The translations under genes were made by a program, and so were the position numbers. This document shows, piece by piece, positions 8,402-16,405 of a stretch of 64,000 nucleotides of DNA (positions within the stretch are counted from its first letter, which is position 1; each line of letters starts with the position of its first letter). The notes under the pieces are model-generated. The model was not told the DNA's origin. It did not search any database and saw only the letters and a list, made by a program, of their open reading frames with translations. This DNA is from Paenibacillus sinensis (GTDB lineage Bacteria > Bacillota > Bacilli > Paenibacillales > Paenibacillaceae): contig NZ_JAHCMB010000121.1 of the NCBI RefSeq assembly GCF_019904155.1, positions 62,001-126,000 on the forward strand. The letters are read 5' to 3'.

Positions 8402-8432
8402 AACTGTCCGGTTAGTGCCGGGCAGTTTTTCT
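8402..8432 (+). terminator. Terminator of the siderophore operon
   Basis: AACTGTCCGG (8402-8411) pairs with CCGGGCAGTT (8418-8427), including one G-T pair, followed by TTTTC. It sits 31 bases after the yclQ stop. Confidence 0.85.
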
Positions 8433-8596
8433 TGTTATCCGGAAGACGCAGAATCCGGGACAGCTTCGCTGCGTTTTGCTTTTTTCTTTTTTTTCTGCCA
8501 AAAATTAAAAAGTTGTTACGAAATCGGGGGTGTCGTGGGAATAATATAAACATGTCGCCATTTTAGAGGCAGCACATTTGGCAAGGAGAGTTCATC

Positions 8597-9820
8597 ATGA
8601 ACATAAGAAAAATAGGGATTATTGCAATCGCATTTACCGTGGCCGCCATCCTGACGGTTCATTACGGCTTCAAGCGGGGGGACCAATCCGTCGATTTTGT
8701 CATGGGAAGCCGGGTCATTCCGTATTCGGGACCCCATGATTACAAAGGGCACAAGCTGATGGTGCCGAAGAACGTCGCGGAACGGCTGCTTGGCGTCAAG
8801 ATTGGTTGGGAACCGGCGCCGGTTCTGCCTAAAGGGGTCTACTACCGGGACAAGGTAGCTGTTCTCATGTACCATCATCTGTCTACGAAACCGATTCTAC
8901 CCTCCATTCTCTCGGTTAACCGGTTCGCTGAACAAATGGAGCTGCTGAAGCAGGAAGGCTATCATGTTATTACAATGGAACAGTACCGGAAATTCATGCT
9001 GGACGGGGAGAAAGTGCCGGATAATGCCGTGCTTCTTACATTTGACGACGGCTATGAGAGCTTCTACAAGCTGGCATATCCGATTCTGAGGCAATACGGT
9101 TACACGGCTGTGAATTTTGTGATTGTCTCTGACGTCGATAATCCCGGCAAGGGAGGTCTGCCCAAGCTGACCTGGACGCAGATGCGGGAGATGAAGAAAG
9201 CGGGCATGAGCTTCTACAACCATACCTACAACCTCCACTACTATGATGTGATAGATGCCGATGGCGACAAGCGGCCGGCTCTCGCGGCACAGCTCTACAT
9301 TAACGATGAGAACCGGAACGAGACGAACGAAGAGTATTACCGGAGAGTGGAAGGGGATCTTGGCAGGGCGGAGCTGAGACTGAAGCAGGAGCTTGGCAAC
9401 ACCGATTCGGCGCTTGCTTTTCCTTATGGCGCCAATAATGACCGGGTGCTGCAGGCGGCATCATCGGTCGGCATTCCGCTGACCTTCACGGTGAAGGAAG
9501 GACTGGCGCAGAGAGGCGATCTGAATGCGGACCGTATCAACGCCGGAAGCAATCTGCGCACCCCCTTGCAGACGATCGGCCGGATTCTCCGCTTCGTACC
9601 GAAGCACGAACTGCTGGTCAACGGGCAGGACGCGCCGAACCAGGTGGCGCCGGAATACAAGCAGGGCAATCTGCTCGTTCCGCTAGACGACATTTGCCAG
9701 TCGCTGCATATTGCGATGGACTATGACCGCTCCAGCGGGACAGTCCGGCTGACGCCGTCGCTTCAGGCAGGCGGCAGGGCGGGCAGCGCGGTGGCTGCCT
9801 CCAAAGCCGGGCATGTGTGA
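8597..9820 (+). CDS. Membrane-anchored polysaccharide deacetylase family protein with stalk-type C-terminal domain
   Basis: A 407-residue exported protein. One N-terminal membrane segment (IGIIAIAFTVAAILTV) may be an uncleaved anchor. The NodB-type domain starts with VLMYHHLS (PgaB/IcaB style), carries TFDDGY at about residues 148-153 (catalytic and metal-binding Asp) and NHTYNLH at 208-214 (zinc His), and ends near FPYGANN. The last 70 residues (LLVNGQDAPNQVAPEYK...) resemble the copper-amine-oxidase-N-like stalk domain common in Paenibacillus secreted proteins. It probably removes N-acetyl groups from a cell-surface polysaccharide or peptidoglycan; the polymer is unknown. AAGGAGAG precedes the ATG. 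Confidence 0.85.
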   Translation: MNIRKIGIIAIAFTVAAILTVHYGFKRGDQSVDFVMGSRVIPYSGPHDYKGHKLMVPKNVAERLLGVKIGWEPAPVLPKGVYYRDKVAVLMYHHLSTKPILPSILSVNRFAEQMELLKQEGYHVITMEQYRKFMLDGEKVPDNAVLLTFDDGYESFYKLAYPILRQYGYTAVNFVIVSDVDNPGKGGLPKLTWTQMREMKKAGMSFYNHTYNLHYYDVIDADGDKRPALAAQLYINDENRNETNEEYYRRVEGDLGRAELRLKQELGNTDSALAFPYGANNDRVLQAASSVGIPLTFTVKEGLAQRGDLNADRINAGSNLRTPLQTIGRILRFVPKHELLVNGQDAPNQVAPEYKQGNLLVPLDDICQSLHIAMDYDRSSGTVRLTPSLQAGGRAGSAVAASKAGHV

Positions 9821-10036
9821 CAGCGGTGCAGCCTCGGATGCAAGCTATATAAGGATCGCAGACACCCGTGCGGATCACAGGCATTTGTGATGGGCAGACA
9901 TTTGCGGCTGCCCGCTCCCCCCGTCTCCGCCTTCTCCGGGCGCGGTGGTCTGAGGCCTTCCTGGTGGACCTGCGCCGCCATTCGTCGTACAATCAGGAAA
10001 CAGCAGGAACCATTCTAAACGGGGGAGCTGACCAGA

Positions 10037-10543
10037 ATGAAAGTAGGAGTCGTATCGGATACGCATATGACGCGGATGGCGAAGAAGCTGCCGAAGGCGC
10101 TGACGGAGGGACTGGCGGGAGTCGAGCTGATTCTGCACCTCGGCGACTGGGTCGATCTGGAGATCGTGGATGAGTTGGCCCGAATTGCCCCGGTTGAAGG
10201 GATCGCGGGGAACAACGACGGCCGTGAAATTGTGGAGCGTTTTGGAGAGCGGAAGATCCTGACGCTGGCGGGTGCCCGCATCGGAATGATCCACGGGCAT
10301 GCGCCTTATTCGGGTAAAGGCACGGACGGCAATGCGCTGAAGGCATTTGCCGGCGAGGAGCTGGACTGCATTCTGTTCGGACATTCCCATCAGCCGCTGC
10401 TGCGCCGGGAGAACGGGCTGCTGCTGTTCAATCCCGGCTCGCCGACGGACAAGCGGCGGGAGAAGCTGTATTCCTTCGGTCTGATGGATATTGAAGACGG
10501 GAACATTGAGGCGCGCCATGTGTTTTACGAATCGAAGGGGTGA
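10037..10543 (+). CDS. YsnB/YfcE-type metallophosphoesterase
   Basis: A 168-residue calcineurin-like phosphoesterase with the complete five-motif set: SDTH (residues 8-11), GDWVD, GNND, GH in IHGHAP, and GHSH. This short form is the MJ0936/YsnB family, which hydrolyses phosphodiesters in vitro with Mn or Ni; cellular substrate not known. In Bacillus the relative ysnB lies beside rph and an ITP pyrophosphatase gene; those are not present here. GGGGGAGCTG precedes the ATG. It overlaps or abuts the next acetyltransferase gene. Confidence 0.88.
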   Translation: MKVGVVSDTHMTRMAKKLPKALTEGLAGVELILHLGDWVDLEIVDELARIAPVEGIAGNNDGREIVERFGERKILTLAGARIGMIHGHAPYSGKGTDGNALKAFAGEELDCILFGHSHQPLLRRENGLLLFNPGSPTDKRREKLYSFGLMDIEDGNIEARHVFYESKG

Positions 10544-10548
10544 GAGCA

Positions 10549-11079
10549 ATGCCTCTTCGGCTGCGGGAGCTTGAGCTCCAGGAGGGCAGAGACCTCTACG
10601 CCATGGCCCGTGAAATCGGGCCAGGCGAGAACGGCTTCGTCAATACACTGTACACCTCCGGTTACCCGAGGTTTGTGGAGCTGCTGCCGGTGCTCCGGAA
10701 TTATGCCGCCGGAATCGGCCTGCCGCCGGGCCATCCGCCCCAGACGCTGTATGTGCTTTACGATGGGCAGCTTCCTGTCGGCTACGGCAAGCTCCGCCAC
10801 AGGCTGACAAGCTCCCTCCGCGTGACCGGCGGACATATCGGCTACTGCATCCGGCCTTCAGAGCGAAGAAAAGGCTACGGCTCGGCGCTGCTTGCAGAGC
10901 TGCTGGAGCAGGCTGCCGCAATCGGCATCTCCCGGGCGCTCCTCACATGCAATGAGGACAACCTTGGCTCGCGGCGGGTAATCGAGAAGAACGGCGGCAG
11001 ACTGGCCGAGCTGGAGAACCGGTACTGCCGCTACTGGATCGATCTGGCCGCGGCGCAGCCTTCCTCCCGGCTCGGATAA
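10549..11079 (+). CDS. GNAT N-acetyltransferase
   Basis: A 176-residue acetyltransferase. The acetyl-CoA loop is in RPSERRKGYGSALLAELL near residue 105, followed by ALLTCNEDNLGSRRVIEKNGG, a pattern of the predicted acetyltransferases close to YncA/YokL types. AAGGGG lies 8 bases before ATG 10549; an in-frame GTG at 10540, overlapping the phosphoesterase stop, is less well spaced. Probably co-transcribed with the phosphoesterase. Substrate unknown. Confidence 0.82.
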   Translation: MPLRLRELELQEGRDLYAMAREIGPGENGFVNTLYTSGYPRFVELLPVLRNYAAGIGLPPGHPPQTLYVLYDGQLPVGYGKLRHRLTSSLRVTGGHIGYCIRPSERRKGYGSALLAELLEQAAAIGISRALLTCNEDNLGSRRVIEKNGGRLAELENRYCRYWIDLAAAQPSSRLG

Positions 11080-11172
11080 GTCCAAATGTTGTGCCGATTA
11101 CTCCATGTTCGAAAGACATCCGCAAATCTAAAATGACGATAGAATGAGATTTGCGAGGGGAGCGTTATCGGC

Positions 11173-11649
11173 ATGGGATTGTACACGGCGGTGAAGGCGG
11201 AGCTGAAGGATCTGGAATGGATCGTTCCGCTGTTCGATTCGTACCGGACTTATTACGGGAAGACGTCCGAGCCAGAGAAAGAGCGGGGATTTCTGGAGGA
11301 GCGGCTGCGCCTGAAGGAATCGGTCATCTTTCTGGCAATGCGGGAAGATGCGGAGGACAACGGAGAGAACAGACGGGAAGCAGTGGGCTTTGCGCAGCTG
11401 TATCCGTCCTTCTCTTCCCTTACGATGGAGCGGCTGTGGATCTTGAACGATCTGTTCATCATGGAGGAAGCGCGGGGAACGGGCGCAGGCACCCTGCTGC
11501 TGGAGGAAGTCCGGCGCTACGCGCTTGAAACAGGCAGCAAAGGACTGACGCTTGAGACGCACCCGGACAATATTGCCGCGCAGAGACTGTACGTGAAGAA
11601 CGGTTATGTCAAAGATGACGAGTTTGACTGCTATCAGCTTTTTTTCTAA
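11173..11649 (+). CDS. GNAT N-acetyltransferase
   Basis: A 158-residue GNAT protein. Motif A is EEARGTGAGTLLLEEVRRYA near residue 97, followed by LTLETHPDNIAAQRLYVKNGYV, the classic second half of the fold. Residues 1-60 carry a charged segment RTYYGKTSEPEKE that is common in this Bacillales group. GAGGGGAG lies about 10 bases before the ATG. Not related closely to the acetyltransferase just upstream. Substrate unknown. Confidence 0.82.
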   Translation: MGLYTAVKAELKDLEWIVPLFDSYRTYYGKTSEPEKERGFLEERLRLKESVIFLAMREDAEDNGENRREAVGFAQLYPSFSSLTMERLWILNDLFIMEEARGTGAGTLLLEEVRRYALETGSKGLTLETHPDNIAAQRLYVKNGYVKDDEFDCYQLFF

Positions 11650-11679
11650 AGAGGCATTTTCAGGATAAGGATAAGGAGA

Positions 11680-12396
11680 ATGAAAGTGGAGAGTAACGGT
11701 AAGCGTGCTGTGTTCTTTGACCTGGACGATACGCTGTACGATCATCTCGTTCCGTTCCGGGACGCGGCGAAAGAGGTGCTGAATCTGGACGGAGTAAGAC
11801 CCGACATGGCGGAGCTGTTTCACCGGGTAAGGCATCACAGCGATCTGCTATGGCCGAAATATTTGAACGGGGAGCTTGGCCTTGAGGAGACAAGGGTCCG
11901 CAGGCTGGAGCTTGCGTTTGAGGAATTCGGCATCTCCCTGACCCGGGAACAGGCTAGTCGAGTGCAGGAGGCGTACATCGGACGCCAGTACAGCATCGAA
12001 ATGATCGAAGGCGTACTTGCGCAGCTCACACGGTTCATTGAGCGGGGAGATGTCGTGGGCATCATCACGAACGGACCGGCAGATCACCAGATGGGTAAAA
12101 TCCGCGGGCTTGGCGTGGACAAGCTTATCCCGCAAGAGCGAATCTTTATTTCCGACGCTGTCGGCATTGCGAAGCCCGATCCGGAAATCTTCGCTCATGT
12201 CAACCGGAAGACGGGAACGGCGCCGGAGAACAGCCTGTACATCGGAGATACCTGGCATAACGACGTCGTCGGCGCGCTGGATGCGGGCTGGAAGGTATGC
12301 TGGTACAATCCGCGCGGACGGGAACCGGGAACGGGGCATGTCCCGACTCATGTGTTCCGGAATTACCGGGAGTTCGCGGAGCTTTCGCTGTTCTAA
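11680..12396 (+). CDS. HAD family hydrolase (YjjG-like)
   Basis: A 238-residue haloacid dehalogenase-type phosphatase. Motif I is FFDLDDTLYDH at residues 13-23 (nucleophile Asp and acid Asp), motif II is IITNG, motif III the Lys in GIAKPDPEIF and motif IV GDTWHNDVVGA. The helical cap between residues 30 and 100 places it in subfamily I with YjjG/YfnB, nucleotide or sugar phosphatases. ATG at 11680 is used; GTG at 11686 has better spacing from AAGGAG and is a real alternative. Last plus-strand gene before a convergent minus-strand unit. Confidence 0.85.
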   Translation: MKVESNGKRAVFFDLDDTLYDHLVPFRDAAKEVLNLDGVRPDMAELFHRVRHHSDLLWPKYLNGELGLEETRVRRLELAFEEFGISLTREQASRVQEAYIGRQYSIEMIEGVLAQLTRFIERGDVVGIITNGPADHQMGKIRGLGVDKLIPQERIFISDAVGIAKPDPEIFAHVNRKTGTAPENSLYIGDTWHNDVVGALDAGWKVCWYNPRGREPGTGHVPTHVFRNYREFAELSLF

Positions 12397-12438
12397 AATA
12401 CCAGAGCTGCAACCACCAGAGAGACCTCGCGCATGATG

Positions 12439-12473
12439 AAAAAAAGCGGCCCGGCATATTTGCCGGGCCGCTT
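12439..12473 (-). terminator. Terminator of apbE
   Basis: A 13-bp stem AAGCGGCCCGGCA/TGCCGGGCCGCTT (12444-12456 with 12461-12473). On the minus strand it is followed by a T run, so it serves apbE; it may also stop readthrough from the convergent HAD gene. Confidence 0.85.
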
Positions 12474-12504
12474 AACTTTCAACAATAACGAAGGGCTTCG
12501 CCTG

Positions 12505-13599
12505 TCAGTTGCCGAAGCTGTACGTAGGGTCGGTCAGCACGAGCCGTTTCTTGATGCCCGGCGTCGCATAAATCTTGTTATCGTCAGTAATGAAGAACCC
12601 TTCAACCTTCTCCGGGAGAGACTCCAGGAATTTGAGTCCGTCATCCAGTCCCATCAGGAACACGCCGGTTGACAGGGCGTCCGCGTCGGTCGCGTTCGGG
12701 CTCATGATGGTCAGGCTCTTCAGGCCGTTCTGGGCCGGAAATCCGGTCCGGGGGTCAAGGATATGGTGATACCGGACGCCGTCCTGCATGAAGAAGCGCT
12801 CATATACACCGGAGGCGTCGATAACCTCGTCGCTGATCTGGATCGTGCCAAGCTGTGTGCCGCGGCTCTGGTCCGGGTCCTGCAGACCGATGTTCCACTG
12901 CGTTCCATTCGGCTTGTTGCCAAGCCCGATAATGCTGCTGCCGCCCAGATTGATCATAGCGCTGTTCAGCCCTTGCTTCTTCAGATATTCGGCGATCATG
13001 TCGGCGGCATAGCCTTTGCCGATCCCGCCGAGGTCAAGAACCATGCCTTCCTTGGCGAGCTTGACTGTCTTCGCCTGCTCGTCGATGATCACGTCCTTGT
13101 AGTTGGTCAAAGCCTTGGCCTTGTCGATCTCGGCCTGGGGCGGAACATGATCGCCGCCGTTGCCGATGTTCCACAAGTCGACCAGCGGGCCGATGGTCGG
13201 GTCGAACAGCCCGTCCATTTCCTTGGCGTATTCAACGGATTTCTTCACGGCGTCCATCGTTTCATCCGATACCTGCACGGCAGACTTGCCGGCAGCTTCG
13301 TTGATGCGGTATACTTCACCGCCTTTTCTGGTCCGGCTGAACTCCATATCCATACGTTCCAGGATAGCCTGGATATCGTCCATATTTTGCTGGGATACCT
13401 TGTCGCCGAAGATCTTGATGTTGACCACGGTATCGTAAATGTAAAACTGCTGCGAGAGCGATTTGGTCTCTCCTGTGGCCGGGGTTGTTGCCGCTGTCTT
13501 TTTGTCCTTACTGCTTACAAACAGCCATGTTCCGACGCCCGCTGCGATTACGATAACAAGCACGGCCAGGAGCAGAGCTGATTTTTTGTTCTTGAACAT
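12505..13599 (-). CDS. apbE: FAD:protein FMN transferase
   Basis: A 364-residue ApbE-family flavinyltransferase anchored by one N-terminal membrane segment (SALLLAVLVIVIAAGVGTWL). The core includes FYIYDTVVNIKIFG, DPTIGPLVDLWNIG near residue 130, VLDLGGIGKGYAAD, NLGGSSIIGLGNKPNGTQW, SGVYERFF, HHILDPRTGFPA and TDADALST, all hallmark ApbE motifs including metal ligands near the C-terminus. It attaches FMN to Thr or Ser of extracellular flavoproteins. ATG at 13599 is chosen (GGATGG about 6 bases upstream); in-frame GTG at 13632 would add 11 residues. No partner flavoprotein is seen in this window. Confidence 0.92.
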   Translation of the reverse strand: MFKNKKSALLLAVLVIVIAAGVGTWLFVSSKDKKTAATTPATGETKSLSQQFYIYDTVVNIKIFGDKVSQQNMDDIQAILERMDMEFSRTRKGGEVYRINEAAGKSAVQVSDETMDAVKKSVEYAKEMDGLFDPTIGPLVDLWNIGNGGDHVPPQAEIDKAKALTNYKDVIIDEQAKTVKLAKEGMVLDLGGIGKGYAADMIAEYLKKQGLNSAMINLGGSSIIGLGNKPNGTQWNIGLQDPDQSRGTQLGTIQISDEVIDASGVYERFFMQDGVRYHHILDPRTGFPAQNGLKSLTIMSPNATDADALSTGVFLMGLDDGLKFLESLPEKVEGFFITDDNKIYATPGIKKRLVLTDPTYSFGN

Positions 13600-13687
13600 A
13601 TCCCACCATCCATACATAAGATTCTTGATCACATCATTCTTATCATAACCCAGAGAAGGCGAAAGGGGTAATAGTTTCCTTAAAAAT

Positions 13688-13738
13688 TTGTCTTTGAAGG
13701 GCGTTTACTATATAATTGTAAGTAATAATCACTAGGTA
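13688..13738 (+). promoter_or_regulatory. Promoter with DUF24-type operator for the DsbA-family gene
   Basis: TTGTCT (13688-13693), 17-bp spacer, perfect TATAAT (13711-13716). The -10 lies inside TTACT (13705-13709) ... AGTAA (13721-13725), an inverted repeat like the operators of HxlR/DUF24 sensors such as YodB. A second imperfect palindrome around GGTAACC (13735-13741) follows in the start-of-transcript region. Confidence 0.7.
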
Positions 13739-13771
13739 ACCAGTAGCTTGGCTCTGAAGGAGGATAATGAG

Positions 13772-14485
13772 ATGAAAATAGAAGTATGGTCCGATTTTGC
13801 CTGTCCATTTTGCTATATTGGCAAAAGAAAGCTGGAGCATGCGCTCAGCCAGTTCGAAGGACAAGGCAGTGTGGAAGTGGTGTACCGGAGCTTCGAGCTT
13901 GATCCGAATGCGCCTGTTAGCGAGAGCCGGGACATCCACCAGGTGCTTGCGGACAAATACGGCATGTCCTACGATCAGGCCAAGACGATGAACGCACAGC
14001 TTGCGGAGCAAGCGTCGGGCGCGGGCCTTGATTTCCAATTCGACTCGATTAAGCCCACCAATACATTTGACGCCCACCGTCTGAGCCATTTGGCGGCAGC
14101 ACGCGGTCTGGCAACCCCAATGACGGAGCGGCTGCTGAAGGCTTACTTCACTGACGGTGTGAACCTGGGCGACCATGGGGTGCTGGCGTCGCTGGCCGCC
14201 GAAATTGGCCTGGAGGAAGCCGAGACAGCGTCACTGCTGGAGTCTGACGCGTACGCGGAGGACGTCCAGGCTGATATCGGCAAGGCGGCCGGGCTTGGCG
14301 TCACCGGTGTGCCCTTCTTCGTCTTCAACAATAAATATGCGATCTCCGGCGCCCAGCCCGGACCGGTATTCACCGAGGTACTGGAAACGGTGTGGTCCGA
14401 AGAGCAGAAGCAGCCGGAGCTTCGCGTCATCGGTTCGCCCCAGAACAGCGGCGACGGCTGTGCGGATGGCTCCTGCAGCGTGTAA
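13772..14485 (+). CDS. DsbA family oxidoreductase (FrnE/2-hydroxychromene-2-carboxylate isomerase-like)
   Basis: A 237-residue thioredoxin-fold protein with an inserted helical domain. The active site is CPFC at residues 12-15 in SDFACPFCYIGK, and the cis-Pro loop is GVTGVPFFVFN near residue 180, as in FrnE/YwbO proteins. A short tail DGCADGSCSV adds two cysteines. There is no signal peptide, so it acts in the cytoplasm, where relatives are tied to disulfide or oxidative stress. ATG 13772 has AAGGAGG 9 bases upstream; an in-frame ATG at 13748 precedes that site and is rejected. Promoter as described at 13688-13738. Confidence 0.87.
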   Translation: MKIEVWSDFACPFCYIGKRKLEHALSQFEGQGSVEVVYRSFELDPNAPVSESRDIHQVLADKYGMSYDQAKTMNAQLAEQASGAGLDFQFDSIKPTNTFDAHRLSHLAAARGLATPMTERLLKAYFTDGVNLGDHGVLASLAAEIGLEEAETASLLESDAYAEDVQADIGKAAGLGVTGVPFFVFNNKYAISGAQPGPVFTEVLETVWSEEQKQPELRVIGSPQNSGDGCADGSCSV

Positions 14486-14509
14486 CCCGCAGAGAAGGCC
14501 TCTGCTAAT

Positions 14510-14549
14510 GGGCGATCAAGGGTGATCAAGGGCGTGCAAGGGCCTAAAG
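14510..14549. repeat. Four degenerate 10-nt tandem repeats
   Basis: GGGCGATCAA, GGGTGATCAA, GGGCGTGCAA and GGGCCTAAAG follow each other directly, just after the DsbA-family gene. No function is apparent. Confidence 0.6.
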
Positions 14550-14596
14550 ACCTCCGCACATGCTGCAGTTCGCCCCGATGGAGCCTCATCATAAGA

Positions 14597-14635
14597 AGCC
14601 AAAAGCCTTCTCCCATCCGGGGAAGGCTTTTGGCT
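14597..14635. terminator. Hairpin between convergent genes, probable bidirectional terminator
   Basis: A 14-bp stem, AGCCAAAAGCCTTC (14597-14610) with its complement at 14622-14635. T runs are short on both sides, so termination strength is uncertain. Confidence 0.55.
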
Positions 14636-14675
14636 GTCCATACTTGCGGAAGAATGAGGCGGACTGCAGCGGGAG

Positions 14676-16256
14676 TCAGTGCAGGGAGGTAGCCAGACTC
14701 GACACGAGCGTCCGCACATCGTACTGGTAATGGTGAACCGGCGCCACCGGCTTGTTGATTCCCAGCAGCTTATAGACTGCGATTCTTGCGGCGCGCACCG
14801 AGTATTCCTCGGTGAACACAACATCCTCCGGAATTTCGCAGAATTGGCCCACCATCGCGAGATTCGTCGAGCCGTCCGGTACAACCTTAGGCCGGTCGCC
14901 CAACGCCCTTGGCATGAACTGCGAGGTGATGAAAGGCATCATGCACGGAATGCAGTTCGCAGTCGCCATGATAGCGTCGCGATGCTGCTCGAAATGCAGA
15001 TGTCCGATCAGCTCGGTCATAATCTCTTCTCCGGTACACTCTGACATTTTCTTCTTCACGAAGTCGCCTTCTTTATCGACATTGAGGCCGTAGCCCCAAA
15101 ATACCCGCACATGCTCCGGCTGATTGCGGAAATGAGGCTGATAGGCCAGCACGATGGACATCAGCCAGGACGAATCCTTGAACGTGACGAGAGCGCCCGT
15201 TCCCGCGCGGTTCCCCGAGAATTTCTCCATTAGGTCGAAGAAGACCGAGTCGCTGAACGTCACGGTAAATGACTCCCACTTGGAGCCGTCGATGTGGTCA
15301 TCGAACGGAGAGGGATTACCCAGCGCAGGTTTCTTCGCAGCGAGGCGGTCCCACAGCTCCCATGAGCTTCCCTTGCCGTTCAGGACGGGAGGGGCAGTCA
15401 TGGAGCCCAGACTGGAGCTTTCGGTCATGGAGCCGTTCGTCACGATAACGAGGTCTCTGTCCCCGACGGCAATTCTGTCCTTGACGTCTCCTTTCAGCAC
15501 ATGCATGCCCGTTACGGTAATGCCTTCGCCCTCCTTGAAATCAAGATCGGTCACGGTGCATTTAAGGGAGAAATCGACAGATTGCTTCTCCAGATATTTT
15601 TTAAGCGGCAAAATGACGGAGTCATATTGGTTGTAAGGCGTCCGTGTAACTCCTTCGAGGGTGTGAATTCTCGGGAATTCATGCATAAAGCGGATCATAT
15701 ACCGTTTCAGCTCGACCGCGCTGTGCCAAGGCTGGAAGGCGAAGGTCGTCGCCCACATGTACCAGAAATTCGTCTCGAAGAAATGGGGCGCGAACCAGTC
15801 GTTAATGCGGGCTGTGCCCATTTTGTCCTCAGGGGTCAGGATAAGCTTGCCCATGGCAAGCCGGTCGGCCATATCGAAGCCCATCGAAGATGAGTTGACG
15901 ATTTCTCCAGCAGCGTTCACCAGTCTGGCTCTGGAATGCGTAGGGTTGGCGTTATCGAAGGAGGTGATCTCCTCGCGGACCGATATTTCCGGATGATTAA
16001 GCGAAGGGATGGAGCTTAGCAAATCCCACAGATTTTCGTAAGTCTCGTCGTTGAGCATCCGTCCGCCGCGAATGACATAGCCATGTTCCTCACTGCCTGC
16101 ACCGTCGTTGCTTCCTCCAAGAATGTGCAGCTCTTCGATGACATGAATGCCGCTTCCCGGAAAATCGCAATCCCGAACGAGAAAAGCGGCAGCCGCAAGT
16201 GATGCGATTCCGCCGCCAACCAGATAAACCTGTCTGCCTTCATATTCCTGTCTCAT
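14676..16256 (-). CDS. ohyA: Oleate hydratase
   Basis: A 526-residue FAD protein of the oleate hydratase (MCRA) family, which adds water across the cis-9 double bond of unsaturated fatty acids to give 10-hydroxy acids and helps tolerate host or plant fatty acids. The FAD motif is YLVGGGIASLAAAAFLVRD at residues 9-27. Family blocks follow: HVIEELHILGGSNDGAG, YVIRGGRMLNDETYENLWDL, FWYMWATTFAFQPWHSA, and near the end PRALGDRPKVVPDG, FCEIPEDVVFTEEYSVRAA. The length is slightly short but complete. ATG 16256 has GGAGGAG 7 bases upstream. The TetR gene lies directly upstream on the same strand, and an inverted repeat at 16359-16384 is a probable operator. Confidence 0.92.
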   Translation of the reverse strand: MRQEYEGRQVYLVGGGIASLAAAAFLVRDCDFPGSGIHVIEELHILGGSNDGAGSEEHGYVIRGGRMLNDETYENLWDLLSSIPSLNHPEISVREEITSFDNANPTHSRARLVNAAGEIVNSSSMGFDMADRLAMGKLILTPEDKMGTARINDWFAPHFFETNFWYMWATTFAFQPWHSAVELKRYMIRFMHEFPRIHTLEGVTRTPYNQYDSVILPLKKYLEKQSVDFSLKCTVTDLDFKEGEGITVTGMHVLKGDVKDRIAVGDRDLVIVTNGSMTESSSLGSMTAPPVLNGKGSSWELWDRLAAKKPALGNPSPFDDHIDGSKWESFTVTFSDSVFFDLMEKFSGNRAGTGALVTFKDSSWLMSIVLAYQPHFRNQPEHVRVFWGYGLNVDKEGDFVKKKMSECTGEEIMTELIGHLHFEQHRDAIMATANCIPCMMPFITSQFMPRALGDRPKVVPDGSTNLAMVGQFCEIPEDVVFTEEYSVRAARIAVYKLLGINKPVAPVHHYQYDVRTLVSSLATSLH

Positions 16257-16308
16257 AGACAATCTCCTCCACAAATAAATGTATTGGACTATCTGTCTTC
16301 GAGTCTAA

Positions 16309-16384
16309 TGCGAAGCGTTTTCAAAAGGTATCGTCAATCCAGCCGAAATGTCCGGTTTTTAGTCATATAAGATAAACTGTCTAA
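16309..16384 (-). promoter_or_regulatory. Probable TetR operator and possible cre site upstream of ohyA
   Basis: TTAGTCA (16359-16365) and TGTCTAA (16378-16384) form a one-mismatch inverted repeat with a 12-base centre, between the TetR gene and ohyA. On the minus strand at 16323-16309 the sequence begins TGAAAACGCTT, matching the first half of a CcpA cre box; its second half is poor. Inferred sites. Confidence 0.5.
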
Positions 16385-16405
16385 CTTTTCGACATAGGCT
16401 GACAT

